In this document: positions 1-8,358 of the stretch, piece by piece
Layout: each line of letters opens with the position of its first letter
How positions within the stretch are numbered: position 1 is the stretch's first letter
From: Lewinellaceae bacterium
GTDB lineage: Bacteria > Bacteroidota > Bacteroidia > Chitinophagales > Saprospiraceae
NCBI GenBank assembly: GCA_020636375.1
Contig: JACJXZ010000024.1
Coordinates: 1-64,000, forward strand
Reading direction: 5' to 3'
DNA length: 64,000 nt
The notes under the pieces: generated by a model
Databases searched by the model: none
Seen by the model: only the letters and a program-made list of their open reading frames with translations
Told to the model about the DNA's origin: nothing
Position numbers and translations under genes: made by a program

Positions 1-81
1 CACCCTAGATGTCACCTTGCTGCCTTGCTGAGCGGCCGCACCTGTCTGCCAAAGCCTTGGCGCAGGCAGAGGCCATATTTC

Positions 82-101
82 AGCCGGCCCGCCGGCTTTT
101 A
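82..101 (+). terminator. Weak stem-loop followed by T-run
   Basis: AGCCGG and CCGGCT are separated by CCCG and followed by TTTAT. It could end a plus-strand transcript entering from outside the window. Bases 1-141 otherwise show no gene. Confidence 0.3.
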
Positions 102-141
102 TCTCGCGGATTTCAAAAACTAAAACGGCTCCGGTTTAAAC

Positions 142-2670
142 TCACCGCTTGACAAACTTTCGGAGCATCTTCCCTCCTACTTCGGTTTCCACCTCCACCA
201 CGTAGAATCCGGAGGGCAAATCCGAGACATTCACTACTGCCTGTTTATCATCGCCGATCCGCTCAGCAGAAAGCATTCGCCCCTGCGCATTGATGATGCG
301 TACGCTCCTGACTTTCGCCTCCGGATGGAACGCAATCGTCAGCTGATCCGATACCGGGTTGGGGTAAATCCGGCAGAAGGTTTCAGCAGCTGGTTCCTCA
401 TTGGTACTCGTGACCATGCCTTCCACATTGATGTTGTCCAAAATATAGCCGTCTTCATCCGAAGAAGTGCTGAAATCCGAATCGTCGTATTGCTGGAAGC
501 GGATGATGCACTGGCTGGAATAAGACAAACCAAGGGAAGCGGTCAGGCCGTCAAGGTTTAAAGGAGGTGGTGTGGCAAACTGATTATCGGGAAGGCTGCT
601 AAAGTCGAAAGTATAAATCTGCTTAAAGCTGGCACCGCCGTCGTTGCTGAAAAAAATCCCATCCTGGGGGTGATTTTCTTCGAAAAACTCCCGGATGCTG
701 TACGAGAGGAGTATATCCGAGGCGCCCGCCAGGTTGAGGTGCAGATCCAGGGCGTTGACGCTGAACCCGTCGTCGCAGTGCTTGCCCAGCGATACGGCCT
801 TGCTGTTGTTTATACCCTGTCCTTCGCCCAGGTAAACGAATGCCGTAGGCTTGACCACATACTGTAGCGGCACCACGGTGCTGTCGCCATGGGACCAGGC
901 CCAGCTGCTGCCCAATTGCCCGGTGACGCTGCTGTCGAAGTTGTCGGAAAACGGCGGGGAGGCGTAAACCGGCGGGCGGGAAACGACGGATACGTCATCG
1001 ATGATGAACCCGTCTTCATCTCCGGAGGTGCTGAAATCCGCATCGTCGTACTGCTGGAAGCGGATGACAAACCGGCTGGTGAGATTTAGGCCCACCGAAG
1101 CGGCCAGGGCGTCGACGCTGAACGGCGGAAATGCACCCCAGGTGTTGTCGCACCAGTCCTGCGCCCGGAATGCATAAACCTGATGGAAAGTGGCGCCGCC
1201 GTCGTTGCTGAAGAACAGGCCGTCCTGGGCGTTGGTTTCTTCATAAAAATCGCGGATGGTGAAGTACAGGAAGACATGGGATTCGTCTTCCAGATTGAGG
1301 AACAGGTCCAGCACATTGACGCTGGGGCCATCGTCGCAATGCTTGCCCAGCGATACGGCCTTGCTGTTGTTCGTTCCTTGCCCTTCACCCAGGTAAACGA
1401 ATGCCGTAGGCTTGACCACATGCTGCAACGGCGCTACCGTGCTGTCGCCATGGGACCAGGCCCAGTTGCTGCCCAGTTGCCCGGTGGCGCTGTTGTCAAA
1501 ATTGTCGTTAAACGGCAGGGTGGCGTAAACCGGCGGGCGGGAAACGACGGATACGTCATCAATAACGAACCCGTCTTCATCCCCGGAGGTGCTGAAATCC
1601 GCGTCGTCGAACTGCTGAAAGCGGATGACGAACCGGCTGGTGAGGTCAAGGCCCACCGAAGCGGCCAGAGCGTCGACGCTGAACGGCGGGAACGCCCCCC
1701 AGGTGTTGTCGCACCAGTCCTGCGCCCGGAATGCATAAACCTGGCGGAAGGTGGCGCCGCCGTCGTTGCTGAAGAACAGGCCGTCCTGGGCGTTGGTTTC
1801 TTCGTAAAAATCGCGGATGGTGAAGTATAGAAAAACATCGGATTCGTTCTCCAGGTTGAGGTACAAGTCCAGGGCGTTGACACTGGGGCCGTCGTCACAG
1901 TTCTTGCCCATCAGTACCGCTTTGCTGTTGTTCGTCCCCTCTCCTTGGGACAGATATACGAATGCTGTGGGCTTGACCATATCTTGCAGCGGGGCTACGG
2001 TCTGGTCAGCATGTGCCCAGGCCCAATTGCTGCCCAACTGCCCGGTGGCGCTGTTGTCGAAGTTGTCGTTAAAGGGCAGTGAGGCATAAACCGGCGGGCG
2101 GGAGACGACGCACACATTATCGATGACGAACCCGTCTTCATCTCCAGAGGTGCTGAAATCCGCATCGTCGTACTGCTGGAAGCGGATGACGAATTCGCTG
2201 GTAAAGTTCAGCTCCACAGACTCGGCCAGGGCGTCGACGCTGAACGGCGGGAAAGCACCCCAGGTGTTGTCACACCAGTCCTGTGCCCGGAACGTATAAA
2301 CCTGGTGAAAGGTGGCGCCGCCGTCGTTGCTGAAGAACAGTCCGTCCTGCTCGTTGTTCTCCTCGTAAAAATCCCGGATGGAAACGGAAAGGAAGACATG
2401 AGATTTGTTTTCCAAATCCAGGTGTAAATCCAGCGCATTCCTGGTAAACCCTCCGTCGGCATATTTGCCCAGGTGGACGCCATAATTGGAATTCAACCCG
2501 GCGCCGAAAACGATATCCACCCGGCCGTTTGACCCTTCCAGGCCAGGGCGGGGCATCCATTTCGGGTCAAACTGAGGGCTTTCAAAATCATCGCAGAAAA
2601 TGATATCGCCCTGAGCAAAGGTTCCGGAAATGATGAGCCATGAAATGAATAAAAAGAATGTGGTTCTCAT
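142..2670 (-). CDS. Four-repeat secreted protein with T9SS type A tail
   Basis: This is an 842-residue secreted protein. Residues 1-19 form a signal peptide ending in TFAQ. Four units of roughly 170-190 residues follow, each with a DNFD...LGSNW segment, a block containing DGLFFSNDGGATF, and a closing DADFSTSGDEDGF motif. Units 1-3 are nearly identical and unit 4 has drifted. Residues from about 757 (IYPNPVSDQL) to the terminal KMLRKFVKR are a Por-secretion-tail type A sorting domain, so export through the T9SS to the cell surface or medium is expected. The units recall reelin/BNR-like 'SNDGG' beta folds, but I do not recognise a named family and infer only adhesion or binding. The repeat makes the locus prone to recombination. 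The gene stands alone: the divergent CHAT gene starts 370 bp away. Confidence 0.85.
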   Translation of the reverse strand: MRTTFFLFISWLIISGTFAQGDIIFCDDFESPQFDPKWMPRPGLEGSNGRVDIVFGAGLNSNYGVHLGKYADGGFTRNALDLHLDLENKSHVFLSVSIRDFYEENNEQDGLFFSNDGGATFHQVYTFRAQDWCDNTWGAFPPFSVDALAESVELNFTSEFVIRFQQYDDADFSTSGDEDGFVIDNVCVVSRPPVYASLPFNDNFDNSATGQLGSNWAWAHADQTVAPLQDMVKPTAFVYLSQGEGTNNSKAVLMGKNCDDGPSVNALDLYLNLENESDVFLYFTIRDFYEETNAQDGLFFSNDGGATFRQVYAFRAQDWCDNTWGAFPPFSVDALAASVGLDLTSRFVIRFQQFDDADFSTSGDEDGFVIDDVSVVSRPPVYATLPFNDNFDNSATGQLGSNWAWSHGDSTVAPLQHVVKPTAFVYLGEGQGTNNSKAVSLGKHCDDGPSVNVLDLFLNLEDESHVFLYFTIRDFYEETNAQDGLFFSNDGGATFHQVYAFRAQDWCDNTWGAFPPFSVDALAASVGLNLTSRFVIRFQQYDDADFSTSGDEDGFIIDDVSVVSRPPVYASPPFSDNFDSSVTGQLGSSWAWSHGDSTVVPLQYVVKPTAFVYLGEGQGINNSKAVSLGKHCDDGFSVNALDLHLNLAGASDILLSYSIREFFEENHPQDGIFFSNDGGASFKQIYTFDFSSLPDNQFATPPPLNLDGLTASLGLSYSSQCIIRFQQYDDSDFSTSSDEDGYILDNINVEGMVTSTNEEPAAETFCRIYPNPVSDQLTIAFHPEAKVRSVRIINAQGRMLSAERIGDDKQAVVNVSDLPSGFYVVEVETEVGGKMLRKFVKR

Positions 2671-2931
2671 AATCTCTCCAGTTTAGAATTAGTGGTGATT
2701 TTAATTGTGCTTCTTAGTACCCGGCATACAGGGGGTAGGTACCCAGAAGGGGGTGATTTTTTTCAGGATAATTTTTACAATCCCTGGCATTGCCCGAAAA
2801 ACTTCTTGATATTGCTGTTCAAAAATGACAATGCACCTACGGAAAACAGACCCATGCCTGATGCCGGAGGCTACCCGCCCGGGATTGGACAGGATAGCGT
2901 TGCACACGCGGCCTGAAGTAGACAGGATTTT

Positions 2932-2976
2932 ACCCTGTGGAATAATACAGGATCATCTCCGGCTATTCCACAGGGT
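2932..2976. repeat. 13-bp perfect inverted repeat in the 2671-3040 intergenic gap
   Basis: ACCCTGTGGAATA at 2932-2944 is the reverse complement of TATTCCACAGGGT at 2964-2976. Several ACAGGAT-type motifs surround it (2890, 2921, 2988), the same motif that builds the tandem array near 32 kb. An open frame runs through the gap into the CHAT gene, but it reads repeat sequence and is not taken as coding. Confidence 0.6.
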
Positions 2977-3040
2977 GAACAAGATTAACAGGATAGCGAA
3001 GTGCTCTGCTGACGCGGGATTCAGCGTCAGAACGGTAGCC

Positions 3041-6000
3041 ATGCCTGCTTTTTCTGCCCTCCTGGCTTTCTGCCTCTTCCAACTGGCAGCCTGCACCGAC
3101 CCTCTGGCCAGAGCCAACCGGAAACTGGAAAAAGCCCTGGTGTCGCTGGATTCGGCCCGGGTGGACGAAGCCCTCGCCCTGGGGCGGGAGGCCGAAACCC
3201 TGTTCCTGGAGCACTACAGCCCGGAAGACTCCAGTATGTCGGATGTTTATTATGTGATAGGCCTGTGCCTGCTGAAAAACCAAGATCCCCAGGCCGAGCA
3301 ATATTATCATAAAATACAGGCCGTGGAAACGCCGGCTTCGCCCGTGAGCCGGGCTAACGCGCAATTTTTCCTCGGCAACTGCGCATATCTCCTGGGCGAC
3401 TTCGGTGGGGCGCTGGAAGCCTACGGCAAGGCTCTGGAATTTTACCAGAAAGGGAAAGGCCCCTTCTATTCCAACGTGCCGCGGGCTTATAGCAATATCG
3501 GGGTGGTTTATTGGAATACCGGGCGATACGAGGAAGCGCTGGTTCAGTGTCAGAAAGCGCTGGAGCTTTGGCAACAGCGGCACGGAGATAAGCACTTCAA
3601 CGTGTCCATCCCCTACAACAACCGGGGGCTGGTGTATATGGAACAGGGGGATTTTGCCAAAGCAGCCGAAAGCTATAAAAAAGCCCTGGAGATCAGGATG
3701 AGAACCCTGGGGCCCCGGCATCCCGAAGTGGGCGCCACCCTGCTGAATATCGGCCTGGTCGAAAACTATCGGGGCGAGTTCGACCGCTCCTCTGGCTACT
3801 TCCTGAAAGCCCTGGATATTTTTGAGGAAGCGAAGGCTACGCAAAATCTGCCGGCCGCGTACAACAACCTCGGCCTGGCATACAGCAGTAAGGAGGACCA
3901 CCAAAAAGCCAGGTACTACTTCGAGAAAACGCTGGAAGCAGAGCAGGAACTTTACGCCCCCGATAGCCCCGAACTGGCGACCACCCTGTTTAACATCGCC
4001 TCTGCTTATCAGGACGGGGGAGACATCGAAAAAGCAAAGGAATACTACTTCCAGGCATTGGATATAGCCAAAGAAGGCCACCCCTACCTCGGCCGCATCT
4101 ACAATGGCGTTGGCCTGGCGTACCAGGCAGAAAAGCAGTTTGACAAGGCAAAAGAATACTTTCGGAAGGGCTACGAGCGGCAGGTGGCGCTTTTTTCCGA
4201 AAACCACCCTACGGCGGCCGTTTATTTCTACAACCTGGCGGCCGTCGCTATGGAGGAGGGCAAGGGAAGTGAAGCATTAAAGTGGAACGGGCAGGCCCGG
4301 AAAATCCTCGGCCCAGGGCCCGGAGAAGGCATGGCGGATGTCCGCGCGCCGTATGACCTCCTGAAAGTGCTGGGCCAGAATGTCCGCTTCCGGTGGGCGA
4401 TGGCCCAAAAAAGCGGAGGGCGGAACCAACTGGCCCCGGCCCTGGAAGCCTGCCGGCAAGCCATCGAAGCGATCAACTTCCTCCGGGGCTCCTATAAAAG
4501 CAAAACAGACAAGCAGGGGCTGATCGATTTCGGCTACGCTATCTTCGAAACCGCCATCGCCGCTTCCCGCCGGCTGTACCAGCAAACCGGCGATGCCGGG
4601 TATGCCGCCCAGGCCTTCGGCTTTGCCGAAAGCTGCCGGTCTCTACTGCTCCAGGAAGCTCTCCAGGAAACCGCTGCCTTAAACCTCCCTGGCATCCCGG
4701 AGGCGATCCGCCAGGAGGAATACGAGCTCCGTGCTGCGATAGCGGCCGCCAAACAAAAGTATGAGGAGAAACTGTCGAAGGCAACGTCCAATACCAGCTC
4801 GGAAGCCCTGGAACTGTCTTCCAGGCTCTTTGACCTCAACCAGCAATACAACGCCCTGAAAGAACGCCTGGAAGCGGAATACCCGGAATATTACCAAGCC
4901 CGGTTCGGCCACGCTGCCATCCGCCTCGGCGACGTGCAGGCCAGGCTGCTCCGCCCCAACCAAACCCTGCTCGAATACATGGTGGGCGACAGCAGCATTT
5001 TTATTTTCCTCGTGCAAAAAGACAAGTTCGAAATCCTGGAAACCCGCCGCGACCCCGCCCTGAAGGACTGGGTGAACAAACTCACCAAAGAGGGCATTTA
5101 CGGCTACTATACCCTGCCGGATGACAAACGGTTCCGTCGGCTGGAAAGCGAAACCATCCGGAACTATACTCAAGCGGCGCACTGGCTCTATGAACAGCTG
5201 CTCGCCCCGCTGGAAAGCCGGCTGACCGAAGAGATCATCATCATTCCCGACGACGTGCTGGGTTACGTGCCTTTCGAGGCATTGCTTTTTGAAGAGCCTG
5301 CCTACCCCGGCGCCTTTTCGGATTATCCGTTCTGGCTCCGCCGGCATCAGGTGAGCTATGGCTTCAACGCCACCCTGCTGCGGGAGATGCAGCAAAAACA
5401 ACGCCGGCAGCCGGCAGCCGCCCAGCTGCTGGCCCTTGCCCCCTTTTCGGAGCAGCTCGCCGAAGGGGCTGTTGAGCGCGCTGACGGCGCTGATCCGCTG
5501 GCCCTGCGCGATTCCCTCGGCCCTCTGCCCGCCAGCGGGGAGGAAGTGGCCGCCGTAGCGGAGTTGCTGAACGGCCAGGCCTGGTATGGCATGGAGGCCT
5601 CCCTGGAGAAGTTCCGCAGCGAGGCCGGCGGCTACCGCGTTCTCCACCTGTCAACCCATGGCAAGGCCGATGACCGCCTTGGCGATTATGCCTACCTGGC
5701 ATTCGCCGTTCCCGGCCAGCCCGAAGCCTTCGACAAGCTCTACGCCCGGATGATATACAACTTTTCCCTGAACGCCGACATGGTGGTGCTGTCCGCCTGC
5801 GAAACCGGCATCGGCCCCCTGCAGAGAGGGGAGGGCATCATCAGCTTGTCCCGCGCCTTCGCCTACGCCGGCGCCCGGAGCGTCTTCACTACCCTCTGGC
5901 CGGTGAGCGACGCCCGGACCCAAAGCCTGATGGTGGACTTTTACAGCAACCTGAAAAACGGGCAGGCCAAAGACGCCGCCCTGCGGAAGGCCAAACTGGA

Positions 6001-6094
6001 TTTCCTGGAAAAAAACCGCGGCAGGGGAGAGGCGGCGCATCCTTTTTTCTGGGCGGGCCTGATCGGGATAGGGGATATGGAGGCGCTGCGTTGA
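3041..6094 (+). CDS. TPR-repeat lipoprotein with C-terminal CHAT domain
   Basis: The start at 3041 was chosen because it gives a lipoprotein signal peptide (MPAFSALLAFCLFQLAACTD, lipobox LAAC); an upstream in-frame ATG at 2825 would add 72 residues of repeat-derived sequence. The product is 1017 residues. Tetratricopeptide repeats occupy about residues 35-470, with repeated AxxxxNxG...Y..A......AL patterns. A helical linker follows to about 650, and a CHAT domain (caspase-HetF-associated with TPRs) fills the rest. The expected His-Cys dyad is present as His873 in LHLSTHGKAD and Cys920 in VVLSACETG. CHAT proteins are caspase-like peptidases or scaffolds; in Bacteroidota they often sit beside ECF sigma/anti-sigma genes, as here, though this gene is convergent to that set. 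The substrate is unknown. An outer-membrane or periplasmic lipoprotein location is inferred from the lipobox. Confidence 0.9.
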   Translation: MPAFSALLAFCLFQLAACTDPLARANRKLEKALVSLDSARVDEALALGREAETLFLEHYSPEDSSMSDVYYVIGLCLLKNQDPQAEQYYHKIQAVETPASPVSRANAQFFLGNCAYLLGDFGGALEAYGKALEFYQKGKGPFYSNVPRAYSNIGVVYWNTGRYEEALVQCQKALELWQQRHGDKHFNVSIPYNNRGLVYMEQGDFAKAAESYKKALEIRMRTLGPRHPEVGATLLNIGLVENYRGEFDRSSGYFLKALDIFEEAKATQNLPAAYNNLGLAYSSKEDHQKARYYFEKTLEAEQELYAPDSPELATTLFNIASAYQDGGDIEKAKEYYFQALDIAKEGHPYLGRIYNGVGLAYQAEKQFDKAKEYFRKGYERQVALFSENHPTAAVYFYNLAAVAMEEGKGSEALKWNGQARKILGPGPGEGMADVRAPYDLLKVLGQNVRFRWAMAQKSGGRNQLAPALEACRQAIEAINFLRGSYKSKTDKQGLIDFGYAIFETAIAASRRLYQQTGDAGYAAQAFGFAESCRSLLLQEALQETAALNLPGIPEAIRQEEYELRAAIAAAKQKYEEKLSKATSNTSSEALELSSRLFDLNQQYNALKERLEAEYPEYYQARFGHAAIRLGDVQARLLRPNQTLLEYMVGDSSIFIFLVQKDKFEILETRRDPALKDWVNKLTKEGIYGYYTLPDDKRFRRLESETIRNYTQAAHWLYEQLLAPLESRLTEEIIIIPDDVLGYVPFEALLFEEPAYPGAFSDYPFWLRRHQVSYGFNATLLREMQQKQRRQPAAAQLLALAPFSEQLAEGAVERADGADPLALRDSLGPLPASGEEVAAVAELLNGQAWYGMEASLEKFRSEAGGYRVLHLSTHGKADDRLGDYAYLAFAVPGQPEAFDKLYARMIYNFSLNADMVVLSACETGIGPLQRGEGIISLSRAFAYAGARSVFTTLWPVSDARTQSLMVDFYSNLKNGQAKDAALRKAKLDFLEKNRGRGEAAHPFFWAGLIGIGDMEALR

Positions 6095-6119
6095 AAACAC
6101 CGTAAGTTGTTACAGAGCA

Positions 6120-6893
6120 CTACGGTGCCTGCCGGAAAATCCGGCTCAGCATCTCATACAACTCCGGGTGTTTGTGCCCGAACTTTTCAGGCTGGGAGAA
6201 GAAGTACTCGGCGGCCACGCTGAGGAACTCTGCCTCGTTGGTGGCGCCGTAGGGGTTGATGTCCGAATCCCTGTCTTTGATCTCTTCGATCTCGTGCTGC
6301 ATCATCCGCAGCCAGGGCGCTGTGTATTCATGGGGGATGAGCATCTCCGGGATGCCGTCGGTGGTGCCGTCGGCCTTATCCAACAGGTGGATGAATTCGT
6401 GGATGCCAACGTTCTGCCGCTGCTTCGGGTGAGCAAAGCTGTCGCGTAGGGCCGGCTGGGAGAGGATCATCATACGGTTCATCGCCCCGCTGCCTACCAT
6501 GCCAATGATGTTGCGCCGGGCGGCCTGCACCTGGTAGTCTTCGTCGAACTTGTCCGGGTAGAGCAGCACCTCATTGAGGTTGCGGTAACGCCAGCCGGGG
6601 AAGCCGAACAGAGGGATCACGGCACTGGCGGCTACCAGCAGGCGGTCGGCGGCCGTCACCTCCGTTTCTACCCCGGTAATGGCGACGTCTTCCAGGAATT
6701 GAGCGATGCTCTGCTCGAAGCGCTCCTTCTCTTTTTCGGAAAGTTGCCGGTAAAAGCGCACCTTTTCTTCCAGCAAGGCCCGCTGCTCCGCCGACAGCGG
6801 CCTAATCTGGCGGTGGCGGACAAACCAGTACCAGGCCATCCAGAAAAGGAAGGCCAGCAACAGGAGGGTAAAGAGGAGGGCGGGTGTGGACAT
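6120..6893 (-). CDS. MtfA-like (M90) zinc peptidase, membrane-anchored
   Basis: The 257-residue product starts with a membrane segment at residues 4-24, then a charged helical stretch, then a zinc-peptidase core. The signature HEFIHLLDKADG has the HExxH zinc motif at 165-169, matching the MtfA/M90 family, followed by acidic residues in the expected region (the NEAEFLSVAAEYFF segment). E. coli MtfA is a cytosolic peptidase acting with the Mlc repressor; the N-terminal anchor here is commoner in Bacteroidota homologues. The ATG at 6893 was preferred over one at 6968, which only adds low-complexity residues and would overlap the upstream gene. It lies 67 bp downstream of the anti-sigma-like gene on the same strand, so co-transcription is likely. 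It converges with the CHAT gene, leaving 25 bp between stop codons. Confidence 0.85.
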   Translation of the reverse strand: MSTPALLFTLLLLAFLFWMAWYWFVRHRQIRPLSAEQRALLEEKVRFYRQLSEKEKERFEQSIAQFLEDVAITGVETEVTAADRLLVAASAVIPLFGFPGWRYRNLNEVLLYPDKFDEDYQVQAARRNIIGMVGSGAMNRMMILSQPALRDSFAHPKQRQNVGIHEFIHLLDKADGTTDGIPEMLIPHEYTAPWLRMMQHEIEEIKDRDSDINPYGATNEAEFLSVAAEYFFSQPEKFGHKHPELYEMLSRIFRQAP

Positions 6894-6960
6894 GTTTGTT
6901 TCTGATTGCCTGCCGGTAGATGGCAGCCGTGCTTGTTGGGAATTTGTTTTTGAGCGGAAA

Positions 6961-7869
6961 TCAGTCAACCTGCTCTCTCAACTCCTCCAGCCGCCCTTTC
7001 AGTTTTTGGGCCTCGGCAGAGAAATTGTGGCCGGGCGCCATCATCTCGCCGAGCAACGCATCCACCTCCGCTTTGTTCCGGCCGTACTCCGGAACCAGGC
7101 TGAGCAACAGGAACCATTGTGCCCGCTCCCGGGTCAGCAGAGCGCTTTGGCCGGCGATGGAACGGAAAATGCGGGCAGCATTATCATACTGCCCATCCAG
7201 GTAGTAAGCGTGGGCGAGGTATTCCTCGGCGAGCTCGTATTCTGCCGGGCTTTGGCCAGGCCCGATGTCGCGGAATTCCAGGATGGCCTGCCCGGCCTGC
7301 CCGCTGGCCAGGGCTCTCCTGCCGGCCGCCAGCGGGCTGCCGTTTTCGCCGCCGCCGCTCCTCAGCCCCTGGCCCAGGTTGTCCGGGAAAACATAGCTGG
7401 AATGAGACAGGGCCTGAAGCTCGGTTTTGGGTTGGCCGGGGCTGGGCAGCGAAAATCTGTTTTCTGCGCCGGCGACGGGGCCTTCGCCCTGGGAGGGCAG
7501 CGATCCGGGCTGCTCTTCCTGCGGGGCCGTATCCGCAGGTGCCCCACTATCCGGATCAGGGCCCGGGTACAGGAAAAAAAAAGCCGCGGCAACGATGGCT
7601 GCCAGCAACCCCAGCCCCCACTTCAGGCCGTTGTTCTTTTTTGGGGGCTTTTCCTCCGGAGGGTGCGTTTCCCACGCTTTCAGCTTCCGGATCAGGTCTT
7701 CTTCCACTAGATAGTCCATGCCCTCCCTTTCGAAGCGGTGCAGCTTTACCTGCTCCGCCAGGGAAGGGTCGGCGGCTACCTCTCGCTCAAAGGCGGCCGC
7801 CTCGCCCGGCGGGAGCTTCCCGTCGAGGAAATCCTCTATTTTGTAAAAAAGCCGTTCGTTGGCATCCAT
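6961..7869 (-). CDS. Anti-sigma-like membrane protein with periplasmic TPR region
   Basis: This is a 302-residue protein starting MDANERLFYKIEDFLDGKL. The N-terminal 80 residues are acidic and helical and resemble the cytoplasmic sigma-binding part of Bacteroidota anti-sigma proteins, without zinc ligands. One membrane helix follows (about 82-100, GLLAAIVAAAFFFL), then a Pro/Gly/Gln-rich linker, then a TPR-like C-terminus with an A..YYLDGQYDNAARIF repeat. The ATG at 7869 was chosen because the longer frame reads through dispersed repeat DNA. An ECF sigma gene lies upstream on the same strand, separated by about 490 bp of inserted repeats, so the pair probably forms a sigma/anti-sigma module. 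The assignment rests on architecture and context; no catalytic motif is visible. Confidence 0.65.
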   Translation of the reverse strand: MDANERLFYKIEDFLDGKLPPGEAAAFEREVAADPSLAEQVKLHRFEREGMDYLVEEDLIRKLKAWETHPPEEKPPKKNNGLKWGLGLLAAIVAAAFFFLYPGPDPDSGAPADTAPQEEQPGSLPSQGEGPVAGAENRFSLPSPGQPKTELQALSHSSYVFPDNLGQGLRSGGGENGSPLAAGRRALASGQAGQAILEFRDIGPGQSPAEYELAEEYLAHAYYLDGQYDNAARIFRSIAGQSALLTRERAQWFLLLSLVPEYGRNKAEVDALLGEMMAPGHNFSAEAQKLKGRLEELREQVD

Positions 7870-7983
7870 TTCATTGATTGAGTAGTCGTTAAAAATAATT
7901 TCGCCGCCTGAGTTGCCTAATTGCCTGTAGCCACAAAGACACCAAGCCACAAAGCCCCACAAAGACTTTGTGCCGCCTTAGTG

Positions 7984-8011
7984 CCCGCCTGCTGTGCCAG
8001 CGGCCGGCAGG
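7984..8011. repeat. GC-rich short palindrome (CAGCAGGCGGG family)
   Basis: CCCGCCTGCTGTGCCAGC followed by GGCCGGCAGG. The same string occurs inside larger elements at 49591-49652 and 61545-61606. Here it interrupts a 'cacaaagac..cttagtg' dispersed repeat in the sigma/anti-sigma gap. Confidence 0.6.
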
Positions 8012-8025
8012 TTTTCGTGTCTTAG

Positions 8026-8181
8026 GGATCGCGCAACAATAACTTACCCATCTATAGTCGTTATTTTGCGCGCTGGCGGCGTTGCCAAGCCTCGCCGTAG
8101 CTGGGCTATGCCTACGTTTGGCGCCTTGCCAGCACACAAAATAACTTCCTCTATTTTGGGTAACTTATTATTGCGCGATCC
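8026..8181. mobile_element. CTTAG-flanked palindromic element, copy A1 (156 bp)
   Basis: The body begins GGATCGCGCAACAATAAC and ends with its near-exact complement TTATTATTGCGCGATCC. It is flanked by CTTAG at 8021-8025 and 8182-8186. The whole length is an imperfect palindrome with an apical CGTAGC-TGG-GCTATG. Copies A2 (49909) and A3 (58918) are nearly identical. No open reading frame. Removing the element and one CTTAG leaves TTTTCGTGTCTTAGTGGC, a plausible uninterrupted repeat sequence. Confidence 0.85.
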
Positions 8182-8210
8182 CTTAGTGGCAAAAAAAGCA
8201 CCATGTACAG

Positions 8211-8334
8211 GGCTACCATTCTAACGTTGGACAGCCCGGTGGGGCATCGTACACCGTACACAACCCCGGACCGCCGCTGGACTCGTACACCGTACACAGC
8301 CCCGGCCACCTTTGTCCAGCGTTAGACGGGTACC
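8211..8334. mobile_element. Short MITE with GGCTACC ends and 9-bp target duplication
   Basis: The 124-bp element has ends GGCTACCATTCTAACG and (complement) GGTACCCGTCTAACGC. It is flanked by CATGTACAG at 8202-8210 and 8335-8343. Inside, TCGTACACCGTACACA is present twice (about 8248 and 8281). A relative with sharper ends lies at 32392-32493. There is no coding capacity. With copy A1 it fills the gap between sigma and anti-sigma genes. Confidence 0.75.
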
Positions 8335-8358
8335 CATGTACAGTAGTATGCGCCTGAG

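Noticed and set aside
2825..3040. 72-residue N-terminal extension of the CHAT protein
   Set aside because: It reads ACAGGAT-type repeats and an inverted repeat; the internal ATG gives a proper lipoprotein signal.
4679..5647. 322-codon antisense ORF within the CHAT gene (and similar antisense frames elsewhere, such as 9955-10803, 28090-29292, 29818-31197 and 32781-34046)
   Set aside because: These are high-GC antisense shadows of well-supported genes.
8026..8181. Riboswitch or structured RNA reading of the palindromic elements
   Set aside because: Flanking target duplications and the gene-splitting copy argue for mobile DNA; a structured RNA role as well cannot be excluded but has no direct support here.
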